From an uncultured Myxococcales bacterium (GTDB taxonomy: Bacteria; Myxococcota_A; UBA9042): a stretch of 64,000 nt of DNA. The position numbers and the translations under genes were made by a program. How positions within the stretch are numbered: position 1 is the stretch's first letter; the number at the start of each line of letters is the position of its first letter. The DNA lies in the NCBI GenBank assembly GCA_903842345.1, contig CAIMLR010000007.1:248001-312000 (forward strand), given 5' to 3'. A model generated the notes under the pieces. The model did no database searches. It saw only the letters and a program-made list of their open reading frames with translations, and was not told where the DNA came from. Positions 1 through 8,036 of this stretch are shown piece by piece.

Positions 1-1102
1 ACTCCAGCTCCGGCGTCGTGTATTTCAGGCCGCCTTCAAACGCGACGACCTTGGCTGACACGTTGCCCGTCAGGCCAATGCCGTTGGCTACGCCCACCGT
101 CGCCGTGCCGCCCACTTTCGCGGACGCCGACGGGCCGTCGAGATTGCCCTTCACCGAGCCGTACACGCCCTTGGCGAGCGTCTGCATCTCGTCCGCTTCC
201 GTGCGCGTACTCCACGCTTTTTCAGTTGCCGCCACGCGGAAGTCATGCTGCTCCGCCTTCCTCACCGCCGCCGCCGTCACGCCATGGCCATTCTCGCCCG
301 CCTTGCGCGCCTTCTCCGCCTTCTCCAGCTTCTCCTCGGCTTCGGCGACTTTCTGCAGGGTCCGCGCATCGCCGCGCGTCGTCACCGTCGTCGTATTCTG
401 CACGGACCGCGTCCCGCCACCCGCCTGCAGCGCCTTCTGCTCCACGACGTGGGCGTTGGTCCCCGGCGCGATCTGCTCGTCGTGCGCGCGCGTCTCCGTC
501 CGCGCCACGTCGATATCCAGGCCGCGCTGCGCCGCCGAGCGCGTCTCCGACGTCGTGTTCTGGCCCACCGACTGTCCACGCGTCCGCAGCGCCGCGTTGT
601 CAAAGCCTTCCCGCTTCTTCTCCACAAGCGTCGCCTGTGGCTTGTCCGGCGCGTGCCACCCGTGCTTCTTCGCTTCCTCCGCTTCCGTCAGCGCGGCCTG
701 CACCTGCGCGATCTCGGCTTCATTGCCAGGCGTTTCCTTCAGCTCGGACAGCCGCGCCTCCAGCTCACCGACGTCCTGCGCCCGGTGATGGCCTGCCAGC
801 AGCGCCTCATTGGCGTCCAGCGCGTCTTGCACCTGCGCCGGCCCGTGGCTCAGCGGCGCCGACTGCAACTGCGTCAGGCGTTGCGCCGGCGGCAACTGCA
901 GCGCGTGCGCCATTTCATCCAGCAGCCAGAGCGCCGTGCCTTCGCCGTATTGCCGATCGAGGTCGACAAGCGCCTCATGGCTTGGCACCGCCTGCTGTTT
1001 CAGCAGTTCTTCCAGCAGCTCCCGGCGCTTGCGCAGGAGCCGCGCGGACGGGGTCGCCTGCTGGCGCTTTTGGCTCTGCTGTTGGGCGTTGGCGACGGCC
1101 AT
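1..1102 (-). CDS. Coiled-coil/Gly-rich protein of unknown function, possible eCIS-associated payload (C-terminus cut by window edge)
   Basis: I read this frame directly on the minus strand. It opens with ATG at 1102 (MAVANAQQQSQ...) and stays open for 367 codons to the window edge, so the C-terminus is missing. The N-terminal third is Gln/Glu/Ala-rich and helical (LLRKRRELLEELLKQQ, then ELEARLSELKE), with heptad-like spacing typical of a coiled coil. The middle is hydrophilic with Thr/Arg/Gln-rich stretches, and from about residue 310 it becomes Gly/Ala/Val-rich (KVGGTATVGVANGIGLTGN), like an amphipathic or glycine-zipper segment. No signal peptide is visible. It lies 117 bp downstream of, and co-directional with, an eCIS-type tandem AAA ATPase, so it may be an eCIS cargo or accessory protein. 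That role is inference from context; I do not recognise the family. Confidence 0.7.
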   Translation of the reverse strand, partial: MAVANAQQQSQKRQQATPSARLLRKRRELLEELLKQQAVPSHEALVDLDRQYGEGTALWLLDEMAHALQLPPAQRLTQLQSAPLSHGPAQVQDALDANEALLAGHHRAQDVGELEARLSELKETPGNEAEIAQVQAALTEAEEAKKHGWHAPDKPQATLVEKKREGFDNAALRTRGQSVGQNTTSETRSAAQRGLDIDVARTETRAHDEQIAPGTNAHVVEQKALQAGGGTRSVQNTTTVTTRGDARTLQKVAEAEEKLEKAEKARKAGENGHGVTAAAVRKAEQHDFRVAATEKAWSTRTEADEMQTLAKGVYGSVKGNLDGPSASAKVGGTATVGVANGIGLTGNVSAKVVAFEGGLKYTTPELE

Positions 1103-1219
1103 GGCATCCCGGGTGCGCGGCCAAAGCGGCGGTCGCGGATTCAGTGTCGTGGCAGCCAGCCCGGCGGGTCAAGTCCGCACGCACGGGCGCGCGGGGCATG
1201 GCGACTGGCGACCCCAGCG

Positions 1220-3445
1220 CTACGCCGCGGGCTTGGGCACGTCGCCGCGGATGACCTTGCCCGCCGCCTGCGATTCTTCCGTCGCCGCCAAGAGAAAATG
1301 CGCCATCGTCACGCGTTGGGCGTTCTCCGTCAGCGCCAGATAACCAGCGCGCAGCACGGCGTTTTGGATGCGGCCACCCGGCAAGTCAAAGCGCCGTCCC
1401 AGCTCGGCAAAATCGACGTCCTGGGCGAGCGGCGTGCGCCGCGGCACGAGCGCGCGGAAGATCTGGCCACGCAGGGGCGCGTCCTGCTCGGGAAAGCTGA
1501 TGCGGAAATGGATGCGCCGCAGCACCGCCGGGTCCAGCCCGCCCACCAGGTTGGTCGTCAGCAGCACGATGCCTTCATAGCGCTCGACCTCCTGCAGGAG
1601 CAGATTCACCTCCATGTTGGCGTAGCGATCGGTCGCGGAGTGCGTCTCGGCGACGCGGCGGCCAAACAGGGAATCCGCCTCGTCAAACAGCAGGATCGCG
1701 CCGGTCGAACGCGCGCGCTTGAAGATGTCAGCGATGCGCTGCTCCGTCTCGCCCACCCACTTGGACACCACGGACGGCAAGTTGATTCGCGCCACCGGCA
1801 CGCCCAGCTCCGCACCGATAATCTCTGCGCAGAGCGTCTTGCCCGTGCCCGGCGGCCCGTCAAACAGCGCGACGATGCCGAGGCCCGTCGTCAGCTTCTG
1901 GCCAAATCCCCAATCCGTCATCAGCTTGAGGCGATTGCGGCACGCGCCCAGCAGGCTCTTGACCCGCCCCATCACGTCCTCGGGCAGCACAATGTCGTCC
2001 AGCGTGCGCTTGGCCGGCATCTGCAGCGTGTAGTCGTCCAGGCTGGCGCGCAGCTGCGTTTCCGCCGCGGTCAGCAGCGTCGCCATGTCGATCAACGGAT
2101 GGACCGGATCGCGCTGCAGCGCCAGGTGCAGCGCCGCGAGCACCGCCTGACGCACGCCACCGCCGGTGAATTGGTAGCGGGACGCGAGCTTGGGCAGGTC
2201 GATGTCGTCCGCGAGCGGCGTGTCAGGCGGCAGGTGCGTCTCCCACAGGATTTCCCGCTCCGGCGCGCCCGGCACGGCAAAATCCAGACGGTAAAGCACG
2301 TGGCGATCGACCGCCGGATCGAGCATCTGCACGCGATTGGTCGTCAGAATGACCGGCGTGCGGATGCGTTCAAACAGGCCGAGCATCGCCGTGCCCACCG
2401 GACCGCGCTCGCCAAGCAGCATTTCGGCGTCCTCGATGAGGAGGATCGCGTGCTCCAGCTCCGCCTCGAGCTGAAGCGCGTCGACCAGCTGCGTCACGTG
2501 CTCGGACGTCGTCAACATCTCGCTGCGCGCCCGCAGCACCGGCCGGCCAAATTGGCAGCCCAGCGCGCGGGCAAAGAACGTCTTGCCCGTCCCCGGCGGT
2601 CCGGCAAAGAGCAGCACGACGCCTTCGCCATCCCCGATCAGCGGGCCGTTGCCAAATTCGCCCATCGCCGTGCGCGCCGTGTCGCCATGGCTGATGAGCG
2701 TGCACACGTGCGCGGCCTGGACCTGCGGCAGCACCACGCGATCAATCGGCACACCGACGGCGAGACGCTCGCAGACTTCAGCCACCGGACCGCCCAGAAG
2801 CGCGTCGCCCATGAGGAAATGCACGAGACGCGGCGGAATCTCGACTTCCCAGTGCAACATCGACGGACTGGAGCGCGCCGGATGGAAAGCCACAAGCCGC
2901 CGCGTGCGCAGCGTTCCGTGCGGCGCCAAAGCCCGGCGCACTTCGATCTGGCCGGCGAGGTCATCCGCGACGAGGTGCAGCAGCAAACGCAAGTCCACGC
3001 CGTCCCACCAACCGCCGCCGCGCAGTTCGCGGTAGGTGGTCAGCACGCCGGGATCGATGTGCGGCGCCAGCAGGGCGAGCAGAATGCGCCGCTCCATCGC
3101 CGTCAAGCCATAGCGCTGCACCAACGTTGGCAGCGGCAACGGGATGCCGCCCTCCGTCGCTTCCCATTCCGCCGCACGTCGCAGCGCTTCCGCCCCGCGC
3201 CAGGCATCCCAGTCGCCGTCCGTCGCATCGCCTTTCGCGGCCTTGAGGCGCAACTCCGCGAGCGTGCGCATCCCGGCCACCTCCGCAGCCAGCGCATCCA
3301 GCAGACCGCGCAACTTGACCGGAACTTGCGGCAGCGCGGTGCGCCCAAGCGGCTCGCGCGTCGCCAGCTCCGGCTGCGGACTTGCCGCCGGCGCGCGCCG
3401 TGTCGGGTCGGCCGTCTTGCGCCGGGAATCGTGCGACTGAGCCAT
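1220..3445 (-). CDS. Winged-helix + tandem AAA ATPase, eCIS-associated type
   Basis: This 741-aa cytoplasmic ATPase has two AAA modules. The first Walker A (GPPGTGKTFFA) is near residue 282 with Walker B (ILLIEDAE) near 337. The second Walker A (GPPGTGKTLCA) is near 529 with Walker B (ILLFDEAD) near 585. An N-terminal segment near residues 105-165 (GLTAMERRILLALLAPHID) resembles the winged-helix region preceding AAA domains in ATPases of extracellular contractile injection systems. I chose ATG 3445 because GAGGT lies 7 nt upstream; an upstream start at 3484 would overlap the putative -10 box. The first Walker B ends in D-A-E rather than D-E, so the first module may hydrolyse ATP poorly. No sheath, tube or baseplate gene is visible, so the rest of any such locus must lie left of the window. 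Confidence 0.85.
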   Translation of the reverse strand: MAQSHDSRRKTADPTRRAPAASPQPELATREPLGRTALPQVPVKLRGLLDALAAEVAGMRTLAELRLKAAKGDATDGDWDAWRGAEALRRAAEWEATEGGIPLPLPTLVQRYGLTAMERRILLALLAPHIDPGVLTTYRELRGGGWWDGVDLRLLLHLVADDLAGQIEVRRALAPHGTLRTRRLVAFHPARSSPSMLHWEVEIPPRLVHFLMGDALLGGPVAEVCERLAVGVPIDRVVLPQVQAAHVCTLISHGDTARTAMGEFGNGPLIGDGEGVVLLFAGPPGTGKTFFARALGCQFGRPVLRARSEMLTTSEHVTQLVDALQLEAELEHAILLIEDAEMLLGERGPVGTAMLGLFERIRTPVILTTNRVQMLDPAVDRHVLYRLDFAVPGAPEREILWETHLPPDTPLADDIDLPKLASRYQFTGGGVRQAVLAALHLALQRDPVHPLIDMATLLTAAETQLRASLDDYTLQMPAKRTLDDIVLPEDVMGRVKSLLGACRNRLKLMTDWGFGQKLTTGLGIVALFDGPPGTGKTLCAEIIGAELGVPVARINLPSVVSKWVGETEQRIADIFKRARSTGAILLFDEADSLFGRRVAETHSATDRYANMEVNLLLQEVERYEGIVLLTTNLVGGLDPAVLRRIHFRISFPEQDAPLRGQIFRALVPRRTPLAQDVDFAELGRRFDLPGGRIQNAVLRAGYLALTENAQRVTMAHFLLAATEESQAAGKVIRGDVPKPAA

Positions 3446-3464
3446 GATGCGGACCTCGCGCGCC

Positions 3465-3494
3465 ATCTTAGGGCGCGACGTCAAACGCCGTCAA
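3465..3494 (-). promoter_or_regulatory. Putative sigma-70 promoter for the AAA ATPase gene
   Basis: On the minus strand, TTGACG (3494-3489) is followed after 18 bp by TAAGAT (3470-3465), 19 nt before the chosen start codon. It fits the TTGAC-N18-TA pattern repeated through this window and marks the start of the ATPase transcription unit. Confidence 0.55.
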
Positions 3495-3516
3495 CGCGGC
3501 GCGATGGACCGTCCGA

Positions 3517-4008
3517 CTACTTCGCCAATCCGCGGACGTGGCTGACGAGACCGTCCAGCTGCGCCGGCGCAAGGTCCTTGAAGCCCTTCATCTTCTGCGT
3601 CGCCCCGTCCTTGTCGCGCTCAAAGCCTTCCGCAATGGTCTTGCGAATCTGCGCGTCCGTGAAGCGCTTCTGCCACGCCGCCGTGCTCATGTCTTCCGTC
3701 TTGGGCGGCTTGCCCTTGCCGTCCGGACCGTGGCACTTCTTGCACTCCGCGTTCCACAGGTCGGACACGTCCACCTTGGCCGCCGCGGGCTTGGCCGCTT
3801 CCGCCGTCTTGGCTGGCTCTGCGGCCTTGGCAGGCTCGGCTGTCTTGGCCGGTTCAGCGGCCTTGCCAGGGGCCGCCTTGGCCGTCGGTGCCGCTTTGGC
3901 TTTCTTCTTCTTGGCTGCCGAAGCGTCCGGGGCGGCCACAAGCACGAACGCAAACGCGACAGCGGCCACAACAACAATGCGCCACAGCGCGCGGGATGAA
4001 CTCAGCAT
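3517..4008 (-). CDS. Exported c-type cytochrome (single haem)
   Basis: The 163-aa protein begins with a secretion signal (ALWRIVVVAAVAFAFVLVAA, then PDASA). A low-complexity Ala/Lys/Pro linker of repeated AKTAEPAK units (residues ~25-75) follows, then a cytochrome c domain with one CKKCH haem motif near residue 88. Distal methionines (QKMKGF, DMSTAAW) could supply the sixth haem ligand. The start ATG 4008 has AGGAAGG 5 nt upstream. It should act in the periplasm as an electron carrier. It is divergent from the enolase-type/Tat/GMC set, so it may accept electrons from the GMC flavoprotein, by analogy with three-subunit gluconate 2-dehydrogenases; that pairing is inference. Confidence 0.88.
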   Translation of the reverse strand: MLSSSRALWRIVVVAAVAFAFVLVAAPDASAAKKKKAKAAPTAKAAPGKAAEPAKTAEPAKAAEPAKTAEAAKPAAAKVDVSDLWNAECKKCHGPDGKGKPPKTEDMSTAAWQKRFTDAQIRKTIAEGFERDKDGATQKMKGFKDLAPAQLDGLVSHVRGLAK

Positions 4009-4200
4009 GGATGCCTTCCTTGGCGCCGCGAAGTAAAAGGCCACGGCTGAGGCCGAGCATAAGCCCGCGGGCGAGCCGAGCCCAGAAATTCGCGTCATCG
4101 AATTGCCACGGCGCACGCCAAACGCCGTCCCAAGCCCTTGATTCTGTGCGAACAAGAGGCGCACGCTACGCATGGCGTGGATCGCCGCAATGAGTTTCCC

Positions 4201-5553
4201 ATGCGCATCACCGACGTCACGCTCTGGCATGTCTCCATCCCGCTGCCGGCCCCCTTCTACCCGTCCTGGATTCCCGGGCTGCCGCAAACGGAGAACCGCT
4301 TCACGTTGGTGCGCATCCGCACCGCGTCCGGCGTGGAAGGCTATTCCGCAGGCCCGGCGATGGACACGGAGCGGCAGGGTCTCGGCGCGCTTCTGGGTCC
4401 GTATCTGCTGGATGAGCGCGCCGACGACTTGGCGTCCATCCGCCAGCGCCTGCGCGAGATGACCTACCTCGGCTGGCACGTGGGCTGGCTGGAAGCGGCG
4501 TGCTGGGACGTGATTGGCAAGGCGCGCGGCGTTCCCGTGTGGCAACTCCTGGGCGGCCGACCGGGACGCGTGCAGCTCTACGCGTCCACGGGCGACGTGA
4601 AAGACGGCAAGGCGCGCATTGTGGAATTGGAGAAGCGCCGCGCGGAAGGCTTTGTCGCCGCCAAGCTGCGCGTGCACAAACCGACGCTCGCGGAGGATCT
4701 GGAGCAGATCGAGACCGTGGCGGCGGCGATGGGCAGCGACTTTTCCATGGGCATTGACGCCAACCAGGGCTGGCGCGTGGCGGTTGTCGCGGATGCGCCG
4801 ACGTGGGATCTGGAACGCGCGCTGGCCTTTGCCAATCGCGCCGCGGAGCTGGGTTACAAGTGGCTGGAAGAGCCGCTGGCCAATGACGACTACGACGGCA
4901 TGGCCGAACTGCGCCGGCGGACCGCGATTCCGATCGCCGGCGCGGAGTTGAACCACGTGGGCCTGCCGGAGATGAAGGTGATGCTGGAGAAGCGATCGCT
5001 GGACATCTACCAGCCCGATTCCGTCTTCGCGGGCGGCATCAGCGAGACGTGGCGGATCATCGGCGCGGTCGCCAAGGCCGGCGCGCGCTACACGCCGCAC
5101 ACGTGGACCAACGGGATTGGCTTCGCCATCAACCTCCAGCTGTTCTCCGCGTCGCCCTGGCGCGACGACACGTTGCTGGAGTACCCGATCAGCGAGCCGG
5201 GCTGGGTGCCGCAGTTCCGCGATGGCCTCCTGCAGCAAACGTGGAGCCACGATCGCGGCTGGCTGGACTTGCCGACGACGCCCGGCTTGGGCTTTGACAT
5301 CGACGCGCGGCAATTGTCCCGCTACGGCAAGGTCTTCTACCGCGGCACCAAGCTGCGCGTTGCGCTGCACGCCGTGCTGGACAAAGGCATCAAGACGGCC
5401 AAGGAGCTGGGTGCGGTGCGCGATGCACGTCTGGCGGCCCGCGGCGCGGAGTTGGCCAAGCGCGAGGCGGCGGGGGAAGACCTGCTGGCGGCGTTCACGC
5501 AGCCCGTGACGGCGACGCCGCGCGTGAGCTGGAAACTCGAGGAGCTTCCGTGA
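4201..5553 (+). CDS. Enolase superfamily (mandelate racemase/muconate lactonizing) enzyme
   Basis: A 450-aa protein of the mandelate-racemase group, which abstracts the alpha proton of carboxylate substrates such as acid sugars. Visible catalytic elements are K155 in AAKLRV, metal ligands D186 (GIDANQGW), E223/E224 (WLEEPL) and E249 (AGAELN), and H300 (PHTWTNGIGF). The second lysine of the usual K-x-K motif is Arg (KLR). The exact substrate cannot be read from sequence. ATG 4201 fits the family N-terminus (MRITDVTLWHV), though its Shine-Dalgarno is weak. The stop overlaps the GTG start of the next gene, so it is translationally coupled to the Tat/GMC oxidoreductase genes, suggesting sugar-acid metabolism. 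Confidence 0.88.
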   Translation: MRITDVTLWHVSIPLPAPFYPSWIPGLPQTENRFTLVRIRTASGVEGYSAGPAMDTERQGLGALLGPYLLDERADDLASIRQRLREMTYLGWHVGWLEAACWDVIGKARGVPVWQLLGGRPGRVQLYASTGDVKDGKARIVELEKRRAEGFVAAKLRVHKPTLAEDLEQIETVAAAMGSDFSMGIDANQGWRVAVVADAPTWDLERALAFANRAAELGYKWLEEPLANDDYDGMAELRRRTAIPIAGAELNHVGLPEMKVMLEKRSLDIYQPDSVFAGGISETWRIIGAVAKAGARYTPHTWTNGIGFAINLQLFSASPWRDDTLLEYPISEPGWVPQFRDGLLQQTWSHDRGWLDLPTTPGLGFDIDARQLSRYGKVFYRGTKLRVALHAVLDKGIKTAKELGAVRDARLAARGAELAKREAAGEDLLAAFTQPVTATPRVSWKLEELP

Positions 5554-6092
5554 CTCCGCTCTCGCGCCGACGCTTTCTCGTGCTGTCCAGCGGCGCCGCG
5601 GCGCTTGCGGTTGGGGCTGTCGCCGGGCTCGCATGGATGCGCGGAGCGGCGCCGGACGTCGCGGGGCTCCGCGTGCTGTCCGCACAGCATTACCGCACGA
5701 TGGCGGCGGTCGCGCGCACGCATATCCCGCAAGGCGGCGCGTTTCCCCAAGGCGCGGCCGATTTCGACCTGGCGCGCATGTTTGACGGCTACCTCGCGGA
5801 CCAGCCGGCAGCCGATCAGCGCGACGCCGGGATCGCGCTCGACCTCCTGGAATTTGGCCCGCTGCTGTTTGACCACTACGCGGCGACGTTCAGCAACCTG
5901 ACGCCGGATCAGCAACTGGCGCATTGGAGCGCGTGGGGCACGGCGACGGCGCAGACACGCCGCGAGATTTTCTGGTCGTTCTCGCGCTTTCTCGGCCTGA
6001 CGTTCTACGACCAGCAGGCCGTCTGGGCGCACATTGGTTACGCTGGCCCTTCGTTCGCGCGCCTGGCCACCCGCCCAGCGGAGCTGCCATGA
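5550..6092 (+). CDS. Tat-exported gluconate 2-dehydrogenase subunit 3-like protein
   Basis: This 180-aa protein starts at GTG 5550 within a GTGA overlap, with GAGGAG just upstream. The N-terminus is a twin-arginine signal (SRRRFLVLSSG followed by an Ala/Gly/Val-rich hydrophobic stretch). The mature part (LSAQHYRTMAAVARTHIPQ, then LLDLLEFGPL and LTPDQQLAHW) resembles the small gamma subunit of membrane-bound gluconate dehydrogenases. In such enzymes this subunit carries the Tat signal and takes the folded flavin subunit across the membrane with it. It overlaps the downstream GMC gene by ATGA, as expected for a complex. Confidence 0.75.
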   Translation: MTPLSRRRFLVLSSGAAALAVGAVAGLAWMRGAAPDVAGLRVLSAQHYRTMAAVARTHIPQGGAFPQGAADFDLARMFDGYLADQPAADQRDAGIALDLLEFGPLLFDHYAATFSNLTPDQQLAHWSAWGTATAQTRREIFWSFSRFLGLTFYDQQAVWAHIGYAGPSFARLATRPAELP

Positions 6093-7615
6093 GTGAAATC
6101 CTCGATTGCTCCGCCCTCGGCTTTGTGCCGCACGACCTCAAGTGCGATTTCCTCGTCATCGGCAGCGGCTGCGGCGGCGGCACTGCGGCGCGCGTGCTCG
6201 CGGAGGCCGGCAAGGACGTCATCCTCCTGGAAGAAGGCGGCGATTTCGTCGGCCCCGATCGCCTCACCCAGCGCGACACGCCGATGTACGACCAGCTCTA
6301 CGTGGACCGCGGCGGCCGCACCAACAAGGACCGCACCGTCAACATCCTCTCCGGCCGCGTGCTGGGCGGCGGCGGCGTCATCAACGCGTGCGACGTCGTG
6401 CCGATCCACGACGCGACGTGGGCCTATTGGCAGAAACACCATGGATGGAGCGACTTTTCCGCCAGCGCGATGCAGCCGTACGTCGAACGCGCGCTCGCCG
6501 ATCTCTCGGCCAACCGCATCGAAGAAACGCAGGTCAACCGCAACAACCAGATTCTGCGCGCGGGTGCCCAGGCGCTGGGCTGGCGCGGTGAAGTCATGCT
6601 GCACAACCGCGTGAAGTGCCAGGGCCTCGGCTCGTGCCTCATCGGCTGTCCGGCGAGCGCCAAGCGCAATCCGCGCATGGTCTCGATTCCCAAGGCGCTG
6701 GCGGCGGGCGCCCGCGTGCTGATCCGGGCGCGCGCGCTGCAGATCCGCGATGCCACGACCGATCGCAAGCGCGTCGAAGTGCAGACGATGGACGCCAAGG
6801 GCTACCATCCGGTCAATCGTTTCGCCATCGACGCCCAGACGGTCATCGTCGCGGCGAATCCGGTCGGCACGGTGGCGCTGCTGCGCAATTCCGGCATCGG
6901 CAACCGCGTGCTGGGCCAGCACGTGTCGCTCCAGCCGCAGGTGCCGATCGTCGCGCTGATGCCCGATCGCGTGAACGCTTATGACGGCATTCCGCAGGCC
7001 TACGCGCTCACGGAATTTGAGCAGCACGATCCGGACGTTGGCCTGAGCGGCTTTCGCGTGGAGAGCATTTTCGGCACGCCGGGCGTGCTTGGCTCCCTGG
7101 TCTCGGCGCCTGGTGCGACGGGCAAGGCCCTGATGGCACAGCTCGACCACGTCGCCGCGGCGCTGATCCTGATTCCAGATCAGCCGGTCGGGCAAATCAA
7201 CGTGCGCCACGACGGCCGGCCGGAGGTCGACTACACGCTCACGGCCGAATGGAAGACGCGCGCGCGCCAGGCCATACGCGCAGCGGCACGCGCGTATTTT
7301 GCCGCCGGCGCCAAGTCCGTCGTCATACCCGCAGCACCGCCGCTGCTGTTGCAGTCGGTCGCCCAGCTCGCGCAGATCGATACAATGACGTTCGACCCGG
7401 CGACGATTTCACTGATTTCCGCCCATCAACAGGGCGGCGCGCGGCTCGGCACAGAGGAATCGACATCCGCGTGTGACTTGAGGGGGCAAGTCTGGGGTAC
7501 ACGCAACGTATTCGTGTGCGACGGCAGCGTCTTTCCGAGCAGCAGCTCCAGCCACACCATGACTCCGATCCTCACCATGGCTCACGCCCTGACCGATCGG
7601 CTCCTGATGCGCTAG
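6089..7615 (+). CDS. GMC-family FAD-dependent oxidoreductase
   Basis: A 508-aa flavoprotein with an FAD-binding Rossmann motif near residues 20-30 (FLVIGSGCGGGTAARVL) and the acidic end of beta-2 (ILLEEGGDF). A GMC signature (SGRVLGGGGVINA) is also present, as is the C-terminal SAHQQGGARLG / VCDGSVFPSSSSS block with the catalytic His. A Cys cluster (CQGLGSCLIGC, ~180-190) matches sugar- and alcohol-oxidising GMC enzymes. Where the second catalytic position usually reads N-P, here it is T-P (HTMTPILTM). It has no signal of its own, so export probably depends on the Tat subunit it overlaps. Likely role: periplasmic oxidation of a sugar, sugar acid or alcohol, with electrons passing to a cytochrome. 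The substrate is unknown. Confidence 0.88.
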   Translation: MSEILDCSALGFVPHDLKCDFLVIGSGCGGGTAARVLAEAGKDVILLEEGGDFVGPDRLTQRDTPMYDQLYVDRGGRTNKDRTVNILSGRVLGGGGVINACDVVPIHDATWAYWQKHHGWSDFSASAMQPYVERALADLSANRIEETQVNRNNQILRAGAQALGWRGEVMLHNRVKCQGLGSCLIGCPASAKRNPRMVSIPKALAAGARVLIRARALQIRDATTDRKRVEVQTMDAKGYHPVNRFAIDAQTVIVAANPVGTVALLRNSGIGNRVLGQHVSLQPQVPIVALMPDRVNAYDGIPQAYALTEFEQHDPDVGLSGFRVESIFGTPGVLGSLVSAPGATGKALMAQLDHVAAALILIPDQPVGQINVRHDGRPEVDYTLTAEWKTRARQAIRAAARAYFAAGAKSVVIPAAPPLLLQSVAQLAQIDTMTFDPATISLISAHQQGGARLGTEESTSACDLRGQVWGTRNVFVCDGSVFPSSSSSHTMTPILTMAHALTDRLLMR

Positions 7616-7626
7616 CGCCCGCCGCG

Positions 7627-7842
7627 CTAGTCGGCGATGGTCCACCAAGCGGCGCGGTTCGGATCAACGGTCCGCTGAATCAAGCCCTTGTCCAGCAACC
7701 GCGTGAGCGCGTTGGAGATGTTGGCCTTGGTCCAGCGCTTTTCGCCTTCTTCATAAATATCAGAAACTTGCATCTCATAGTCGGGATGCGTGCGCAGCAG
7801 ATTCAGAATAAATTCCGCAGCAGTGCCCTTCGTCTTTGGCAT
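7627..7842 (-). CDS. Small winged-helix DNA-binding protein
   Basis: This 71-aa protein consists almost entirely of a winged-helix fold: helix 1 (AAEFILNLLRTHPD), an acidic segment (VSDIYEEGE), a recognition-helix region (TKANISNALTRLLDKGLI) and a short wing (RTVDPNRAAWWTI). It lacks any effector domain, so it is probably a local or architectural regulator. The start at 7842 has GGAGAG upstream. Direct repeats TTTGTAC lie 57-73 bp upstream of the start and overlap a possible -10 box, which suggests autoregulation. It is convergent with the GMC gene and lies downstream of the AmmeMemoRadiSam genes. Confidence 0.7.
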   Translation of the reverse strand: MPKTKGTAAEFILNLLRTHPDYEMQVSDIYEEGEKRWTKANISNALTRLLDKGLIQRTVDPNRAAWWTIAD

Positions 7843-7871
7843 TGTCGCTCTCCATGAGTTCGAGTCGTAAA

Positions 7872-7915
7872 CCTGCCGTTCGCGCGGCAGGCGTTACATT
7901 TGTACTCGTTTGTAC
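7872..7915 (-). promoter_or_regulatory. Candidate operator: direct repeats plus hairpin upstream of the winged-helix gene
   Basis: TTTGTAC occurs at 7899-7905 and 7909-7915, a 10-bp spacing that places both on one DNA face. On the minus strand the second overlaps a possible -10 (TACAAA). CCTGCCG (7872-7878) and CGGCAGG (7885-7891) form a perfect inverted repeat with a 6-nt loop, so the leader RNA could form a hairpin. The function is inferred. Confidence 0.35.
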
Positions 7916-8036
7916 CGGATTGTTGAAGAGGGGCAACGCAAAAAATGCGGAAACTTCAGCACAACTTGCCGCAGCACGGTTGTCGACGGTCAACTTTCTG
8001 ACGCGACGGCGGGGTGTGGGAAGCGCGGCAAACCGT

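Noticed and set aside
245-4036. A 1263-codon open frame on the plus strand, rich in Arg/Ala/His
   Set aside because: It runs antisense to the AAA ATPase and cytochrome genes. Its Arg/His/Ala-rich composition is typical of the complementary frame of high-GC genes, and it has no domain.
3517-5685. A long minus-strand frame joining the cytochrome to ~560 N-terminal residues
   Set aside because: Only the part from ATG 4008 has a signal peptide, ribosome-binding site and haem motif. The rest is antisense to the enolase-type gene.
7599-7625. GCGCTAG-rich palindromes between the GMC and winged-helix genes as a terminator
   Set aside because: The stems are very short and no T-run follows on either strand.
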